A stretch of DNA of 64,000 bases from an uncultured Pelagibacteraceae bacterium (GCA_902564385.1 CACFAT010000002.1:121671-185670), one strand, 5' to 3'. Counted from the stretch's first letter, positions 7,383 to 17,018 are shown. Made by a program: numbers and translations. The notes: generated by a model from the sequence alone, not told the origin.

Positions 7383-7877
7383 ATGATCATTGAATGTCCA
7401 GCTTGTTCGAAGAAGTTTAATATTGATGAAAAGCTAATACCAGGTGAAGGTAGACTTTTAAAGTGCGGCAATTGCGAACATACGTGGTTTTATAAAAAAG
7501 AAGAAAAGATAAAATTAGAGGCTGAAACTGCAAATGCAAGTCAAATTGAGGAAAATAAATCAGTAATCAATATAGAACCAGTTGAAGAACCTATAAAACA
7601 AACAAAAAAAATAAGAAAAAAAATTTCAAAAAAATCTTTAACAAAAGAGAGTACATCAAAAGAATTAGTGTCTATCGATAAAAGTTTAGTTTCAAGAGAA
7701 AACAATATTATTAAAAAAATATTTCTAATTATTATTTCTATTATCGCATTTATTTTACTTATAGACACATTTAAAAATCAAATATCTGTTATATTCCCTG
7801 GCATATTGCAAATGTCAGATAATTTGTATTTAGTAATAAATGACTTGAAATTATTTATTAAAGATTTAGTCAGGTAA
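7383..7877 (+). CDS. MJ0042-type zinc-ribbon protein with one membrane segment
   Basis: 164 residues. The N-terminus holds a small zinc ribbon with two CxxC pairs (CPAC at 5-8 and CGNC at about 28-31), followed by a charged lysine- and glutamate-rich linker (about 40-105) and one transmembrane helix (about 111-128). This is the layout of alphaproteobacterial MJ0042/DUF3426-like proteins. Their role is unknown; regulatory or envelope roles have been proposed. It precedes nhaA with a two-base gap, so both are likely co-transcribed from a promoter in the tRNA-Pro intergenic region. Confidence 0.8.
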   Translation: MIIECPACSKKFNIDEKLIPGEGRLLKCGNCEHTWFYKKEEKIKLEAETANASQIEENKSVINIEPVEEPIKQTKKIRKKISKKSLTKESTSKELVSIDKSLVSRENNIIKKIFLIIISIIAFILLIDTFKNQISVIFPGILQMSDNLYLVINDLKLFIKDLVR

Positions 7878-7879
7878 AA

Positions 7880-9052
7880 ATGATTCAGATAATTACAAAA
7901 CCATTTAGATGGTTTTTCAAATTAGAAGCTGCTAGTGGTCTCGTTTTACTTTTTGCAGCCATAATAGCTTTGATTGTAAGTAATTCTAATTTATCTGAAT
8001 TATATTTTTCTACATTGAATAAATATTTATTTTTAGGAATAAATAATTTTGGTTTAAAGTTATCAGTGTTACATTGGATAAATGATGCCTTAATGGCAAT
8101 ATTTTTCTTCTTTGTAACTTTGGAAATTAAAAGAGAATTCTTACAAGGTGAACTTTCAAATATAAAACAAGCACTTCTTCCAATTATAGCTGCAGTAGGA
8201 GGCATGTTAGTTCCTGCATTATTTTATGTTTTTATAAATTTTGGGGACAGTGAAACAATGAATGGTTGGGCTATTCCATCTGCAACTGATATTGCATTTT
8301 CTTTAGGAGTACTTTCATTATTGGGTAAAAGAGTTCCATTATCTTTAAAAGTTTTCCTAACAGCTTTAGCTATTATAGATGATCTAGGAGCTATAGTAAT
8401 TATTGCATTATTCTATTCAGGAGACCTGAGTATTAAATATTTAAGCTTAATGCTATTAGCTTTTATTGTTCTTCTAGTAATAAATAAATTTAATATAAAG
8501 AAATTTTTACCTTATTTGATTGTTGGAATATTTCTTTGGGACTTCACTCACAATTCTGGTATTCATGCAACAATTGCTGGTGTTTTGCTAGCAATGACTA
8601 TACCTCATAGAAAAAAAGATAAAGACTTTTCACTACTAATAAAAATTGAACATGCGATTAGTCCATATGTTGCATTTGGTATTATGCCATTATTTGCTTT
8701 TGCAAATGCAGGTGTTTCATTAGAAGGTTTATCTTTTGCATCTTTACTTGATAAAGTTCCATTAGGAATATTGTTAGGATTGTTTGTTGGAAAACAATTA
8801 GGTGTATTTGTGTTTTCTTATGTTTCAATAAAAATGAAAATAGCTCAGATGCCTAATAATTCTAACTGGTTTAATTTTTACGGAGTTGGTGTTCTAACAG
8901 GTATTGGGTTTACAATGAGCCTATTTGTTGGAAACTTAGCATTTGTTGAAAATATGCAATACATGGATGGAGTTAAAATTGGAGTTTTAACTGGGTCATT
9001 ATTATCCACTTTATTTGGGTACTTCTTAATACTACTTACTCCAAATAAGTAA
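7880..9052 (+). CDS. nhaA: Na+/H+ antiporter NhaA
   Basis: Inner-membrane antiporter that exports sodium in exchange for protons, important in seawater. 390 residues against 388 in E. coli, with about 12 membrane segments. The ion-binding aspartates are present as D167 and D168 in AIIDDLGA, with D137 in ATDIAFSLG matching E. coli D133. The pH-sensing N-terminal loops and the extended helix of TM IV (ATDIAF) are recognisable. It lies between the zinc-ribbon gene and the glutathione peroxidase gene on one strand with short gaps. Confidence 0.97.
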   Translation: MIQIITKPFRWFFKLEAASGLVLLFAAIIALIVSNSNLSELYFSTLNKYLFLGINNFGLKLSVLHWINDALMAIFFFFVTLEIKREFLQGELSNIKQALLPIIAAVGGMLVPALFYVFINFGDSETMNGWAIPSATDIAFSLGVLSLLGKRVPLSLKVFLTALAIIDDLGAIVIIALFYSGDLSIKYLSLMLLAFIVLLVINKFNIKKFLPYLIVGIFLWDFTHNSGIHATIAGVLLAMTIPHRKKDKDFSLLIKIEHAISPYVAFGIMPLFAFANAGVSLEGLSFASLLDKVPLGILLGLFVGKQLGVFVFSYVSIKMKIAQMPNNSNWFNFYGVGVLTGIGFTMSLFVGNLAFVENMQYMDGVKIGVLTGSLLSTLFGYFLILLTPNK

Positions 9053-9059
9053 GTAGTTT

Positions 9060-9605
9060 ATGAAAAGATTAATATTATTAGGTTTTACTATAATTATGTT
9101 TTTTTTTAAAAATTCAGCAATTAGTAATAATTATAAAAGTTTTTATGATCTAGAAATAGAGAGTATTAATGGAGAAATCATTAAAATAAAAGATTTTCAA
9201 AATAAGGTTATACTTATAGTAAATACTGCTAGTTATTGCGGCTTCACAAAACAATATGAAGATTTGCAAGATTTATGGGATAAATATAAATCTAAGGGTC
9301 TTATTGTTCTTGGAGTGCCCTCAGATACCTTCAATCAAGAAAAAAAAACAAATAGTGAGGTAAAAGAATTTTGTGAAGTTAATTTTGACATAAATTTTCC
9401 ATTAACGACAATTACAGAGGTAAAAGGAAAGAATGCTCACGAGATTTTTAAGTGGGCAGAAAATAATTTTGGCAAATCTGCAATTCCTAAGTGGAATTTT
9501 CATAAAATACTAATCAATAAACAAGGAAATGTAGAAGAGACTTATGCTTCTTTTACAAAACCTACATCAAAAAAAATTATAAATAAAATTGAAGAAATAC
9601 TATAG
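9060..9605 (+). CDS. Glutathione peroxidase family protein, exported
   Basis: Thiol peroxidase of the GPx family, 181 residues. An N-terminal hydrophobic stretch (1-20) looks like a signal peptide or membrane anchor, so the enzyme is probably periplasmic. The peroxidatic residue is a cysteine, not selenocysteine (C60 in NTASYCGFTKQY). The conserved Gly-Val-Pro-Ser strand and the WNFHK motif with the active-site Trp and Asn are present. It reduces hydrogen peroxide or lipid peroxides, probably using thioredoxin-type partners as other cysteine GPx do. Its 3' end overlaps the convergent MBL-hydrolase gene by six bases. Confidence 0.93.
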   Translation: MKRLILLGFTIIMFFFKNSAISNNYKSFYDLEIESINGEIIKIKDFQNKVILIVNTASYCGFTKQYEDLQDLWDKYKSKGLIVLGVPSDTFNQEKKTNSEVKEFCEVNFDINFPLTTITEVKGKNAHEIFKWAENNFGKSAIPKWNFHKILINKQGNVEETYASFTKPTSKKIINKIEEIL

Positions 9606-10376
9606 TTCTATCGTTAAACCATCATGTGCTGGTATAACATTTTTGGGTACAATTCTCTTTAACTGATTATAATCTAATACTGGTGACAAATTTGAAAGTA
9701 TAGTTTTTTTTGGTTTAAATTTTTTAATAAATAATAAAGATTTTTCCAAATTAAAGTGTGATGGATGAAAATTGTACCACAAACAATCAATTATTAAATA
9801 CTTTAGATTTTTAAAATATGAGTAATCTTTTTTGTAAATATCACTTACATCGGTAATGTATGCAAGTTTTTTATCAATTATAAAACAATTAGAATTGACC
9901 GAACCGTGTTCAACAACAATCGACTTAAATTTTATATTTTTATTTTTATGTTTAATAAATGAATTTTTTTTTAGTTTATTTAATTTTAAAGTAGCTGGAT
10001 ACTCTTTTGAGAAACTTTCAAAACAATATGAAAAACTTTGTTTTAAATATTTGGATGTTTCGAAATCAGCATAAACATTAACTTGTTTTCTACTATTAAT
10101 AAAAAAAGATCTCAAATCATTTATTCCGTGGGTTTGATCAGCATGCATATGTGAGTAGAATACTTTATCAATTTTCTTAATTTTATGACGCAGTAACTGT
10201 TGTCTTAAGTCAGGAGATGTATCAATTAAAATATTTTCATCAGTTGTTTTAATAAGTGCAGAACATCTTGTTCTATAATTTTTCTTATTTTTGGGATCAC
10301 AATTACCAAAAAATCCATCAGGTCTTGGCACACCCATGGAACTACCACAACCTAATATTATAAATTTTATACTCAT
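9600..10376 (-). CDS. MBL-fold metallo-hydrolase (PhnP-like)
   Basis: Metallo-beta-lactamase-fold phosphodiesterase-type hydrolase, 258 residues. The metal motif HxHxDxxH is H76, H78, D80, H83 (SHMHADQTHG). Further family features are GCGSSMGVPRP at the N-terminus, VEHGS, YITDVSD and the terminal PAHDG. This group resembles PhnP cyclic-phosphodiesterases and in alphaproteobacteria sits after metG and tatD, as here. Substrate unknown. The gene overlaps tatD by four bases (ATGA type), and metG, tatD and this gene form one unit. Confidence 0.9.
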   Translation of the reverse strand: MSIKFIILGCGSSMGVPRPDGFFGNCDPKNKKNYRTRCSALIKTTDENILIDTSPDLRQQLLRHKIKKIDKVFYSHMHADQTHGINDLRSFFINSRKQVNVYADFETSKYLKQSFSYCFESFSKEYPATLKLNKLKKNSFIKHKNKNIKFKSIVVEHGSVNSNCFIIDKKLAYITDVSDIYKKDYSYFKNLKYLIIDCLWYNFHPSHFNLEKSLLFIKKFKPKKTILSNLSPVLDYNQLKRIVPKNVIPAHDGLTIEL

Positions 10377-11137
10377 TTTTGAAAAAATAATCTTTCAAAA
10401 TTATCGTTTGTAATAGCTTCCAACTCATCAAAGGTTTTTGATTTTAATCCTGAAAGTTTTTCCAATGTATATTTAATAAAAGAAGGTTCATTTTTTTTAC
10501 CTCTCATTGGAATAGGTGCTAAAAAAGGACTATCTGTTTCAATTAAAATTTTATCATTTTCAATCATTTTAAACGTATCTTGAAGATCACTACTATTTTT
10601 AAAAGTAATTATTCCGCTAGCAGAAAAATATGAATTTAATGTCATCATTTTTTTAGCAAACTCTTTTGAACCTGTAAAACAGTGCATAAGTATTTTAATA
10701 TCACTATTTTTATATTTATTTAAAATATCAAAAGTTTCTCTTTCGGCACTTCTAGAATGAACTATCAAAGGATATTTAAGTTCAATAGAGGCCTCTATAT
10801 GTGTTTCAAAACTTTTAATTTGATCATATTTATGACTATTTTCGTAATAGAAATCTAATCCTGTCTCACCTACTCCAATTATCTTTTTAAATTTATTAGC
10901 ATTTTCAACAATGAATTTTTTATCCATACTATCATTGCTAGACTCGTGAGGATGAATTCCTATGCTTCCATAAATTATTTCATCAAGATTTATAATCTTT
11001 TTAATATTTTCAAAACTTTTTGAATTAGTTGAAATAGTTAGAATTTTCTTTAATCCATTTTCCTTAGAACGTTTGATAACATCACTAATATTTGAATAAA
11101 GGGGTTCGTGATCAAGATGACAATGTGAGTCTATCAT
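10373..11137 (-). CDS. tatD: TatD-family metal-dependent deoxyribonuclease
   Basis: TIM-barrel amidohydrolase-fold DNase, 254 residues, thought to act in DNA repair or degradation in the cytoplasm. Metal-binding landmarks: HCHLD (5-9), GIHPHE (60-65), GETGLDF with metal ligand E91, HSRSAERET, MHCFTGS and ETDSPFLAP. All ligands expected for the family are visible. It overlaps metG upstream and the MBL-hydrolase gene downstream by four bases each, typical of tight co-translation. Confidence 0.94.
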   Translation of the reverse strand: MIDSHCHLDHEPLYSNISDVIKRSKENGLKKILTISTNSKSFENIKKIINLDEIIYGSIGIHPHESSNDSMDKKFIVENANKFKKIIGVGETGLDFYYENSHKYDQIKSFETHIEASIELKYPLIVHSRSAERETFDILNKYKNSDIKILMHCFTGSKEFAKKMMTLNSYFSASGIITFKNSSDLQDTFKMIENDKILIETDSPFLAPIPMRGKKNEPSFIKYTLEKLSGLKSKTFDELEAITNDNFERLFFQK

Positions 11138-12660
11138 TTTTCAATTTTTTTAAACAAAATATCTAATTTATTTATTTTTAAATCTTTTTTTAAAATTTCA
11201 TTATTATCAATTGATGTAAAATCAATAGAATTTTCTGTTTCATCAAAAACATTTAGAACCTTTAATGATGTTTCTGGCATTACTGGATAAAGTAAGATAG
11301 TAATTTTTCTAATTAATTCTAATGCAGTATAAACAATCGTATTTAACCTTAATCTATCGTTTTTCTTCTTCCAGGGTTCCTGATCATTAAAATATTTGTT
11401 TGCCGCAAACAATCTATCAACAATAAAACTCATATATTGGTTTATGTCTTGATTATCTATAAATGATCTTATTTTATCTAGATTATTTAATGGTTTTAAA
11501 ATTTCTAAATCTTCATCAGTAAATTTATGATCAGGTATTGAAGATGAGCAATTTTTTTCAGTAAAAGAAATTACTCTTTGACAAAGATTTCCAAAATTAT
11601 TAGCTAAATCACTATTAATACAATTTTCTAATTTTTCCTCGGAGATATTACCATCATTACCAAATGAAACCTCTTTAAGTAAATAATATCTTAATGGATC
11701 CAGGCCATAAGTATTTATAATTTCTAAAGGATCTAAAATATTACCTTTTGATTTTGACATTTTTTCATCACCTGAAAGGATCCATCCATGTCCATAAACT
11801 CTCTTGGGAGGTTCTATATTTGCAGCTAACAAGAATGCTGGCCAATAAATAGCATGAAATCTTAATATGTCTTTACCAATAATATGTAAATCTGCTGGCC
11901 AAAAATTTCTATATAATTCATTATTTTCATCAGGATATTTTAAGGAACTTAGATAATTTGTTAATGCATCTAACCATACATAAACTACATGATTTTCATT
12001 ACTCGGTACTTTTACACCCCAAGAAAATGTTTTTCTACTGACAGATAAATCTTTTAAGCCACTTTTGACAAACCTGATTACTTCATTTCGTCTACTTTCA
12101 GGTAGTATAAAATTTTTATTTTTTTCATAAAATTCTAATAACGGTTTTTCCCATTCTGAAAGTTTAAAAAAAAAAGATTCTTCTTCGACCCACTCAACAG
12201 CTGAACCAGATGATTTTGCAACTTTTAAACCATCTTTTTCCTCAACTTCATCTTCATTATAAAAAGCCTCATCTGATACAGAATACCAACCAGAATATTT
12301 AGACAAAAAAATCTGCTTATTTTTTTCAAGTATATTCCATAAATTTTGTACAGATACTTTATGTCTATCTTCTGTAGTCCTTATAAAATCAGTATTTGAT
12401 AAGTTTAATCTTTTAGTTAAATCCTCGAATGTTTTGCTTATTTCATCACAAAAAGATTTTGGATCCTTATTTAACTTTTCTGCAGATCTTTGTATTTTTA
12501 AACCATGCTCATCTGTGCCTGTTAAAAAATAGACATTAAAACCATCAATTTTTTTGAAACGTGCAAAAAAATCAGCAATTATACTTGAATATGCATGTCC
12601 CATATGAGGTTTTGCAGAAGGATAGTAAATTGGTGTTGTTATATAGTAATTTTTATTCAC
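11134..12660 (-). CDS. metG: Methionyl-tRNA synthetase
   Basis: Class I aminoacyl-tRNA synthetase that charges tRNA-Met. 508 residues: the catalytic Rossmann fold carries the HIGH-type motif HMGH (19-22) and KMSKS (near residue 300, EKMSKSKGN), followed by the anticodon-binding helical domain. The connective peptide lacks the CxxC knuckles of the zinc-binding type, and no C-terminal EMAP/tRNA-binding dimerisation domain is present; this fits the short alphaproteobacterial form. It overlaps holB by eight bases and tatD by four. Confidence 0.97.
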   Translation of the reverse strand: MNKNYYITTPIYYPSAKPHMGHAYSSIIADFFARFKKIDGFNVYFLTGTDEHGLKIQRSAEKLNKDPKSFCDEISKTFEDLTKRLNLSNTDFIRTTEDRHKVSVQNLWNILEKNKQIFLSKYSGWYSVSDEAFYNEDEVEEKDGLKVAKSSGSAVEWVEEESFFFKLSEWEKPLLEFYEKNKNFILPESRRNEVIRFVKSGLKDLSVSRKTFSWGVKVPSNENHVVYVWLDALTNYLSSLKYPDENNELYRNFWPADLHIIGKDILRFHAIYWPAFLLAANIEPPKRVYGHGWILSGDEKMSKSKGNILDPLEIINTYGLDPLRYYLLKEVSFGNDGNISEEKLENCINSDLANNFGNLCQRVISFTEKNCSSSIPDHKFTDEDLEILKPLNNLDKIRSFIDNQDINQYMSFIVDRLFAANKYFNDQEPWKKKNDRLRLNTIVYTALELIRKITILLYPVMPETSLKVLNVFDETENSIDFTSIDNNEILKKDLKINKLDILFKKIEK

Positions 12661-13522
12661 TTAGTAATTTATCCTTAAATTCCAAAAAAAAAGTTTCATA
12701 ATCAAGATTAAATTTTTTTACATTTGATAATTTTGAATAATAATATTCTTTAACTTTATATGACAATTTTTTTGTTGTGTTTATATGTTTATAAAAAAAT
12801 AATTCAATAATCATATTTAAATTATTTTTTATAAACTCTTGTTTAATATAGTGCTTATTATTAATTAAATTTACTAATAAATCATCAATTGTAGTTTCGG
12901 AAACTGATAATTCATGTTCATTCATGTAGTTTATCAAGGATATTAAAAAAAAAGGTGTTGAGTAATAATTTATCAAATTTGAATTTATTTGATCATATAT
13001 ATTTTCATTAAAGTAATTATTGACAATTAATCTGGTATCTTCATTAGATATACTTAATTTAAATTCTAAACATCGAGATTTTATTGTATCTATTAAAAAC
13101 TTTTCTGAATTAAAAATTAAAATAAAAAAGATATTCTCATTTGGTTCTTCTAAATTTTTCAATAAGGCATTTGATGAATTAATATTTAAAAATTCAACAT
13201 CATCAAGGATTATAAATCTTGACTTATTATTAAAAGAAGATTGATTTGTAAATTTTATGATTTCTCTAATTTGATCAATTTCTATATTTTTTTTATCATT
13301 ATTTTTTTTTATATTTAAAACATTAGGATGAGATTTTTTTTTTATTAGTTCGTAATCGTTATTAGAATTAAATATTTTATATAAAAATTTTTCAGCAAAC
13401 AATGATTTTCCAATACCTTTTTTCCCAGATAATAATATTTTATTTGGAAGTTCATTGTTTTCGTAAAGTGTTACAAATTTTTTTAAATATGTTTCATGTC
13501 CTATTAATTTATGTTCAGACAT
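12653..13522 (-). CDS. holB: DNA polymerase III delta' subunit
   Basis: Clamp-loader subunit of the replicative polymerase, 289 residues. N-terminal AAA+ domain with a Walker A-like GKKGIGKS (33-40), the LLKNLEEP sensor region and the SRC motif (IKSRCLEFKL) that supplies the arginine finger to neighbouring subunits. The C-terminal third is poorly conserved and lysine-rich. It lies between tmk and metG, the standard alphaproteobacterial order, and begins directly after the tmk stop. Confidence 0.9.
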   Translation of the reverse strand: MSEHKLIGHETYLKKFVTLYENNELPNKILLSGKKGIGKSLFAEKFLYKIFNSNNDYELIKKKSHPNVLNIKKNNDKKNIEIDQIREIIKFTNQSSFNNKSRFIILDDVEFLNINSSNALLKNLEEPNENIFFILIFNSEKFLIDTIKSRCLEFKLSISNEDTRLIVNNYFNENIYDQINSNLINYYSTPFFLISLINYMNEHELSVSETTIDDLLVNLINNKHYIKQEFIKNNLNMIIELFFYKHINTTKKLSYKVKEYYYSKLSNVKKFNLDYETFFLEFKDKLLSE

Positions 13523-14137
13523 TTATATTATTTTCTCAAGTTTATTTACTATGATTTTTTTTACATCGTTAATAGTATTTGTGTTTGAATTAATTTTAAT
13601 ATATTTGCTCTTATTGCTTGATATTTTTTCATATCCATTCTGAACTTTGTTATAAAATTTAAGTTTAAATTTGTCATATCTATTTAATTTAGATCTATTT
13701 CTAAGTCTTTTTTGTAAATTTTTTGAATTTACAGTGCTTAAAAAAACTACATTAGGATTAAAATTTCCAATTATAAACTTATTTAACATTTTGATTATTT
13801 TTAAATCAATTTTCATTCCATAATGTTGATATGCTATAGTTGAGTCTGTAAATCGATCAATTAGTATTACTTTTTTTTTATAATTTTTTTTAATTATTTT
13901 CTCAAAATTCTCAGATCTGCCAGCATAAAATAGTAATAGGTCGGTTTTATTATTCAAATTTAGTTTCTTATTTAAAATCAATTTTCTTATTTTTTCTGAA
14001 AAAATTGATCCACCTGGTTCTCTTAATTTTACAAAACTTTTTTTTTTCTTTTTTAAATAATTAGCTGCAATTTTAAAATTTGTAGTTTTTCCTGAGGCTT
14101 CAATGCCTTCAAATATAATAATTGGATATTTAGACAT
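13523..14137 (-). CDS. tmk: Thymidylate kinase
   Basis: Phosphorylates dTMP to dTDP for DNA synthesis. 204 residues, the usual size. P-loop FEGIEASGKTT (9-19), the dTMP-binding REPGGS (about 40-45) and the DRFTDSTIAYQ segment (DRX motif) are present. The LID region is short and lysine-rich. It overlaps the end of dacC by eight bases and abuts holB, as part of the dacC-tmk-holB-metG unit. Confidence 0.95.
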   Translation of the reverse strand: MSKYPIIIFEGIEASGKTTNFKIAANYLKKKKKSFVKLREPGGSIFSEKIRKLILNKKLNLNNKTDLLLFYAGRSENFEKIIKKNYKKKVILIDRFTDSTIAYQHYGMKIDLKIIKMLNKFIIGNFNPNVVFLSTVNSKNLQKRLRNRSKLNRYDKFKLKFYNKVQNGYEKISSNKSKYIKINSNTNTINDVKKIIVNKLEKII

Positions 14138-15284
14138 CGCCCCATATCAAAAAATTGATAGAAGTTATCAACCTTGATATTGCATTTTGCTGTTTGATAT
14201 TTTCTGTAGAAAATAAGTCATGATTAGATATAACTTCATCTTTATATAATATTTGTATTTCTGCTAATTTTTCTCCCTCTTTAATAGGTGCTTGTATAGG
14301 ACCATCATAAACTATCTTCACTTTCATGTATTTTTTTTTAGCTTTTGGAATGGTCTTATAAATTTTATCTTTAGTATTAACTTTTACTTTTTTCTTATTT
14401 CCCTGCCAAACATCTAGTTCATAAAGATATTCGTTATCATTACTTATTTTTATTGTATCAAAATTTGTAATTCCCCATGTTAGTAATTTTTGTGATTGTT
14501 TTGATCTTGAATTTTTAGTTTCAAAACCGCTTGCAACAGCTATTAATCTTCGTTCTTTTCTTAATACAGATGATGCAAGTGAGTATTTTTCTGAACCAAG
14601 GTAGCCTGTTTTAATTCCATCTACTCCCATATTTTTATATAATAATGGATTTCTATTTCCTTGTGTAATAGGATCCCCTCCTGTCCTACTCCAAGTAAAT
14701 TCTTTAATTTTAAAATACTCATAATATTTAGGATGTTCTTTGATTAAATAATTAGACATAGTTAAAATATCTCGAACGGTTGAATAATTATTGTCATCAT
14801 TAATCCCTGAGGAATTTGAAAAATTAGTATTTTCCATACCAATTTCTTGAGCTTTCTCAGTCATTAGTAAAGCAAACTCATCCTCAGATCCTGCAATACC
14901 TTCAGCCAAAGCTACACATGCATCATTACCCGAAGCAACAATTATACCTAATAATAAATCTTCTACCGAAACTTCATCTCCAACCATTATAAACATTGAT
15001 GAATAACCAGATGAGGATAATCTCCAGGCATTTTCAGAAACAATAAATTTTTCATCTAAAGTGATTTCACCACTTTTCAATAAATCAAAAGCAACGATTG
15101 AAGTCATTATTTTTGTCATAGAAGCAGGAAATATTCGCTCATCAGGATTTTTTTCATATAAAATTTCACCAGATAAGTAGTCTTGTAAAATTGCAGTTCG
15201 TGCATTTATGTTAAATTTTGCGTAAGAAATATTAGTAACAATTAAAAAAGATAGGACAAAACTTAATAGTGATTTTATTTTCAT
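14130..15284 (-). CDS. dacC: D-alanyl-D-alanine carboxypeptidase (penicillin-binding protein 5/6 type)
   Basis: Periplasmic, membrane-tethered peptidase that trims the terminal D-Ala of peptidoglycan stem peptides. 384 residues with a signal peptide (about 1-22). Active-site motifs: SMTK (S55, K58), SGN (118-120) and KTG (225-227). A beta-rich C-terminal PBP5 domain follows, and the amphipathic end would hold it at the membrane. It overlaps the RlpA-like gene upstream by four bases. The order RlpA-like, DacC, Tmk, HolB is the common alphaproteobacterial one. Confidence 0.95.
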   Translation of the reverse strand: MKIKSLLSFVLSFLIVTNISYAKFNINARTAILQDYLSGEILYEKNPDERIFPASMTKIMTSIVAFDLLKSGEITLDEKFIVSENAWRLSSSGYSSMFIMVGDEVSVEDLLLGIIVASGNDACVALAEGIAGSEDEFALLMTEKAQEIGMENTNFSNSSGINDDNNYSTVRDILTMSNYLIKEHPKYYEYFKIKEFTWSRTGGDPITQGNRNPLLYKNMGVDGIKTGYLGSEKYSLASSVLRKERRLIAVASGFETKNSRSKQSQKLLTWGITNFDTIKISNDNEYLYELDVWQGNKKKVKVNTKDKIYKTIPKAKKKYMKVKIVYDGPIQAPIKEGEKLAEIQILYKDEVISNHDLFSTENIKQQNAISRLITSINFLIWGDV

Positions 15285-16039
15285 AATTTTATTAATTCAA
15301 TATTTTCAAAATTTATATCAGCGATTTCATTATATACATTTTTAATTGATCCTAAATTATAAAAAGGACCCTTATAAACCCTATATAAATTTTTAGACAT
15401 TTTTTTGATATTTATGTCTTTTAAATTGTATTCATCTTCAAGTCTTTTTTTCAATGTAATAGCAGATTCTTCAAAAAATAAATCAGCAAATTTAATTATA
15501 AATTCAAATTTTGTATTTTTTGCTTTTTTAACTTTTGTATTATTATCTTTTTCAAGGGATATATTTTGAATTGAAATGCTGTCTACTGGAGCTTTATTAG
15601 CTACTTTTTTTTCCTCATCAAATGTTTTAGCTTTATTTGCAACAAAAGTATTACTAGAATTTATTGTTTCTACACGTACATAGGGTTGATCAGGATCAAT
15701 ATCAAGTTCAGTCGCAATCCTTTCAGAAATTACAGAATTATAAAAAATTGGATATTTCGAATTTTTTCCTACTTTAGCAATCAAATACTTTTCATTTAAC
15801 AAATTTGTTATTTTTATATCTGTATCTTTTTTAAGTTTATTATTGAAAATAATTAATGATCTTTGATCTATTTTTTTTGAAACTATTCGTTTTTTGAAAA
15901 TATCATTATTATATATCAGAGCAAATCCATCATTTGAATAATTTTTGAAATCTTTATTCGTGATTACTTTATTATTAGTAGTTTCACATGATGTTAAAAT
16001 TATTGCTAAAAAAATTATTATCTTAAGTTTCATTTTCAA
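15281..16039 (-). CDS. RlpA-like lipoprotein with SPOR domain, degenerate
   Basis: 252 residues. The N-terminus is a lipoprotein signal with the lipobox LTSC, so the mature protein is probably outer-membrane anchored. The middle (about 40-125) can be aligned by eye with the double-psi beta-barrel of RlpA through KITNLLNEKY, but the usual catalytic aspartate/glycine-rich part (VNDRGPF in RlpA) reads KVGKNSKYPIF, so lytic activity is doubtful. The C-terminal 80 residues look like a SPOR domain that binds denuded septal peptidoglycan. Position next to dacC and mltB supports a cell-wall role. It overlaps mltB by 17 bases; a second ATG at 16033 is possible. Confidence 0.7.
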   Translation of the reverse strand: MKMKLKIIIFLAIILTSCETTNNKVITNKDFKNYSNDGFALIYNNDIFKKRIVSKKIDQRSLIIFNNKLKKDTDIKITNLLNEKYLIAKVGKNSKYPIFYNSVISERIATELDIDPDQPYVRVETINSSNTFVANKAKTFDEEKKVANKAPVDSISIQNISLEKDNNTKVKKAKNTKFEFIIKFADLFFEESAITLKKRLEDEYNLKDINIKKMSKNLYRVYKGPFYNLGSIKNVYNEIADINFENIELIKL

Positions 16040-17018
16040 AACTATTTTTTAATGTGCATACAGCCAAACTAAATCTTAATGACCTGTTCCACTTTAAGAT
16101 TAGCTTATAATTATTAAAAATAATATATGCTGGTTTAAGTTTATTTGCATTTTCTACTATTTCAGCATCTGGAGTAACTATTGCTGCTGTCAAATTGTCA
16201 TATTTATCCAAGAAAGATGTATTTTTTATATATTTTTTCAAATATTTTACTTTTCTCTCATTTTTAATTTTTTTTGCTGATGTATTTAAATATTTATCTG
16301 GAATATTTTCATTTAGATTAATTCTATAAAAACACGGAGTATTATCATTCCATCCAAGATTACTTAAATAGTTAGCTGCAGATGCAAAAGAATCCTCAAT
16401 ATTTTTTAGATCAATTGATCCATCTTTATTGTAGTCAATGGCATGATTTTTAATTGTAGATGGCATAAATTGAAAATTTCCAAATGCTCCTGCCCAAGAT
16501 CCAAATAATGTGCTCGGATCTATAATTTTTGCATCAACTAATTTTAAAAGAGTAATTAATTCTTTAGTAAAAAATTCACTTCTTCTTTGATCGTAGCTTA
16601 AAGTTGCAAGTGAAGAAACAATATCCATTTTACCTAAATAGTTTCCAAAATTAGTTTCAATACCCATAAGTGCTAATAGCAAATTTTTATCTACTTTGTA
16701 TTCAGAAGATACTTTATTAATAATATTGTTTTCTTTATTTAGTATAATTTTTCCTAGCTTTACTTTTTTTAAAGAGGTTCTTTTTGAAATATATGTCTTT
16801 GTATCTTCATAGAATTCAGGTTGGTATCTGTCATACTTTATTACATCGGGTAAGAACTCGGAGTTATCTATTAAATTATTAACTGTTGATTTACTAATAC
16901 CTTCATTAATTGCTCTTTTTTTAAATTTAATTTTCCAATCATTGAAATCATCAGCAATTAGAGTTGAAGAGTTAAATATAATAAATAGCGATATAATTAA
17001 TAATTTAATTTTTTTCAT
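16023..17018 (-). CDS. mltB: Lytic murein transglycosylase, MltB family
   Basis: Cleaves peptidoglycan glycan strands to give 1,6-anhydro ends, in the periplasm. 331 residues with an N-terminal signal sequence (about 1-22) and no lipobox. Catalytic glutamate E121 lies in GIETNFG; the WAGAFGNFQFMPST motif and an EF-hand-like DYNKDGSIDL loop typical of MltB/Slt35 follow. The C-terminal peptidoglycan-binding domain seen in some homologues is absent. It overlaps rarD by 14 bases and the RlpA-like gene by 17. Confidence 0.93.
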   Translation of the reverse strand: MKKIKLLIISLFIIFNSSTLIADDFNDWKIKFKKRAINEGISKSTVNNLIDNSEFLPDVIKYDRYQPEFYEDTKTYISKRTSLKKVKLGKIILNKENNIINKVSSEYKVDKNLLLALMGIETNFGNYLGKMDIVSSLATLSYDQRRSEFFTKELITLLKLVDAKIIDPSTLFGSWAGAFGNFQFMPSTIKNHAIDYNKDGSIDLKNIEDSFASAANYLSNLGWNDNTPCFYRINLNENIPDKYLNTSAKKIKNERKVKYLKKYIKNTSFLDKYDNLTAAIVTPDAEIVENANKLKPAYIIFNNYKLILKWNRSLRFSLAVCTLKNSFENET

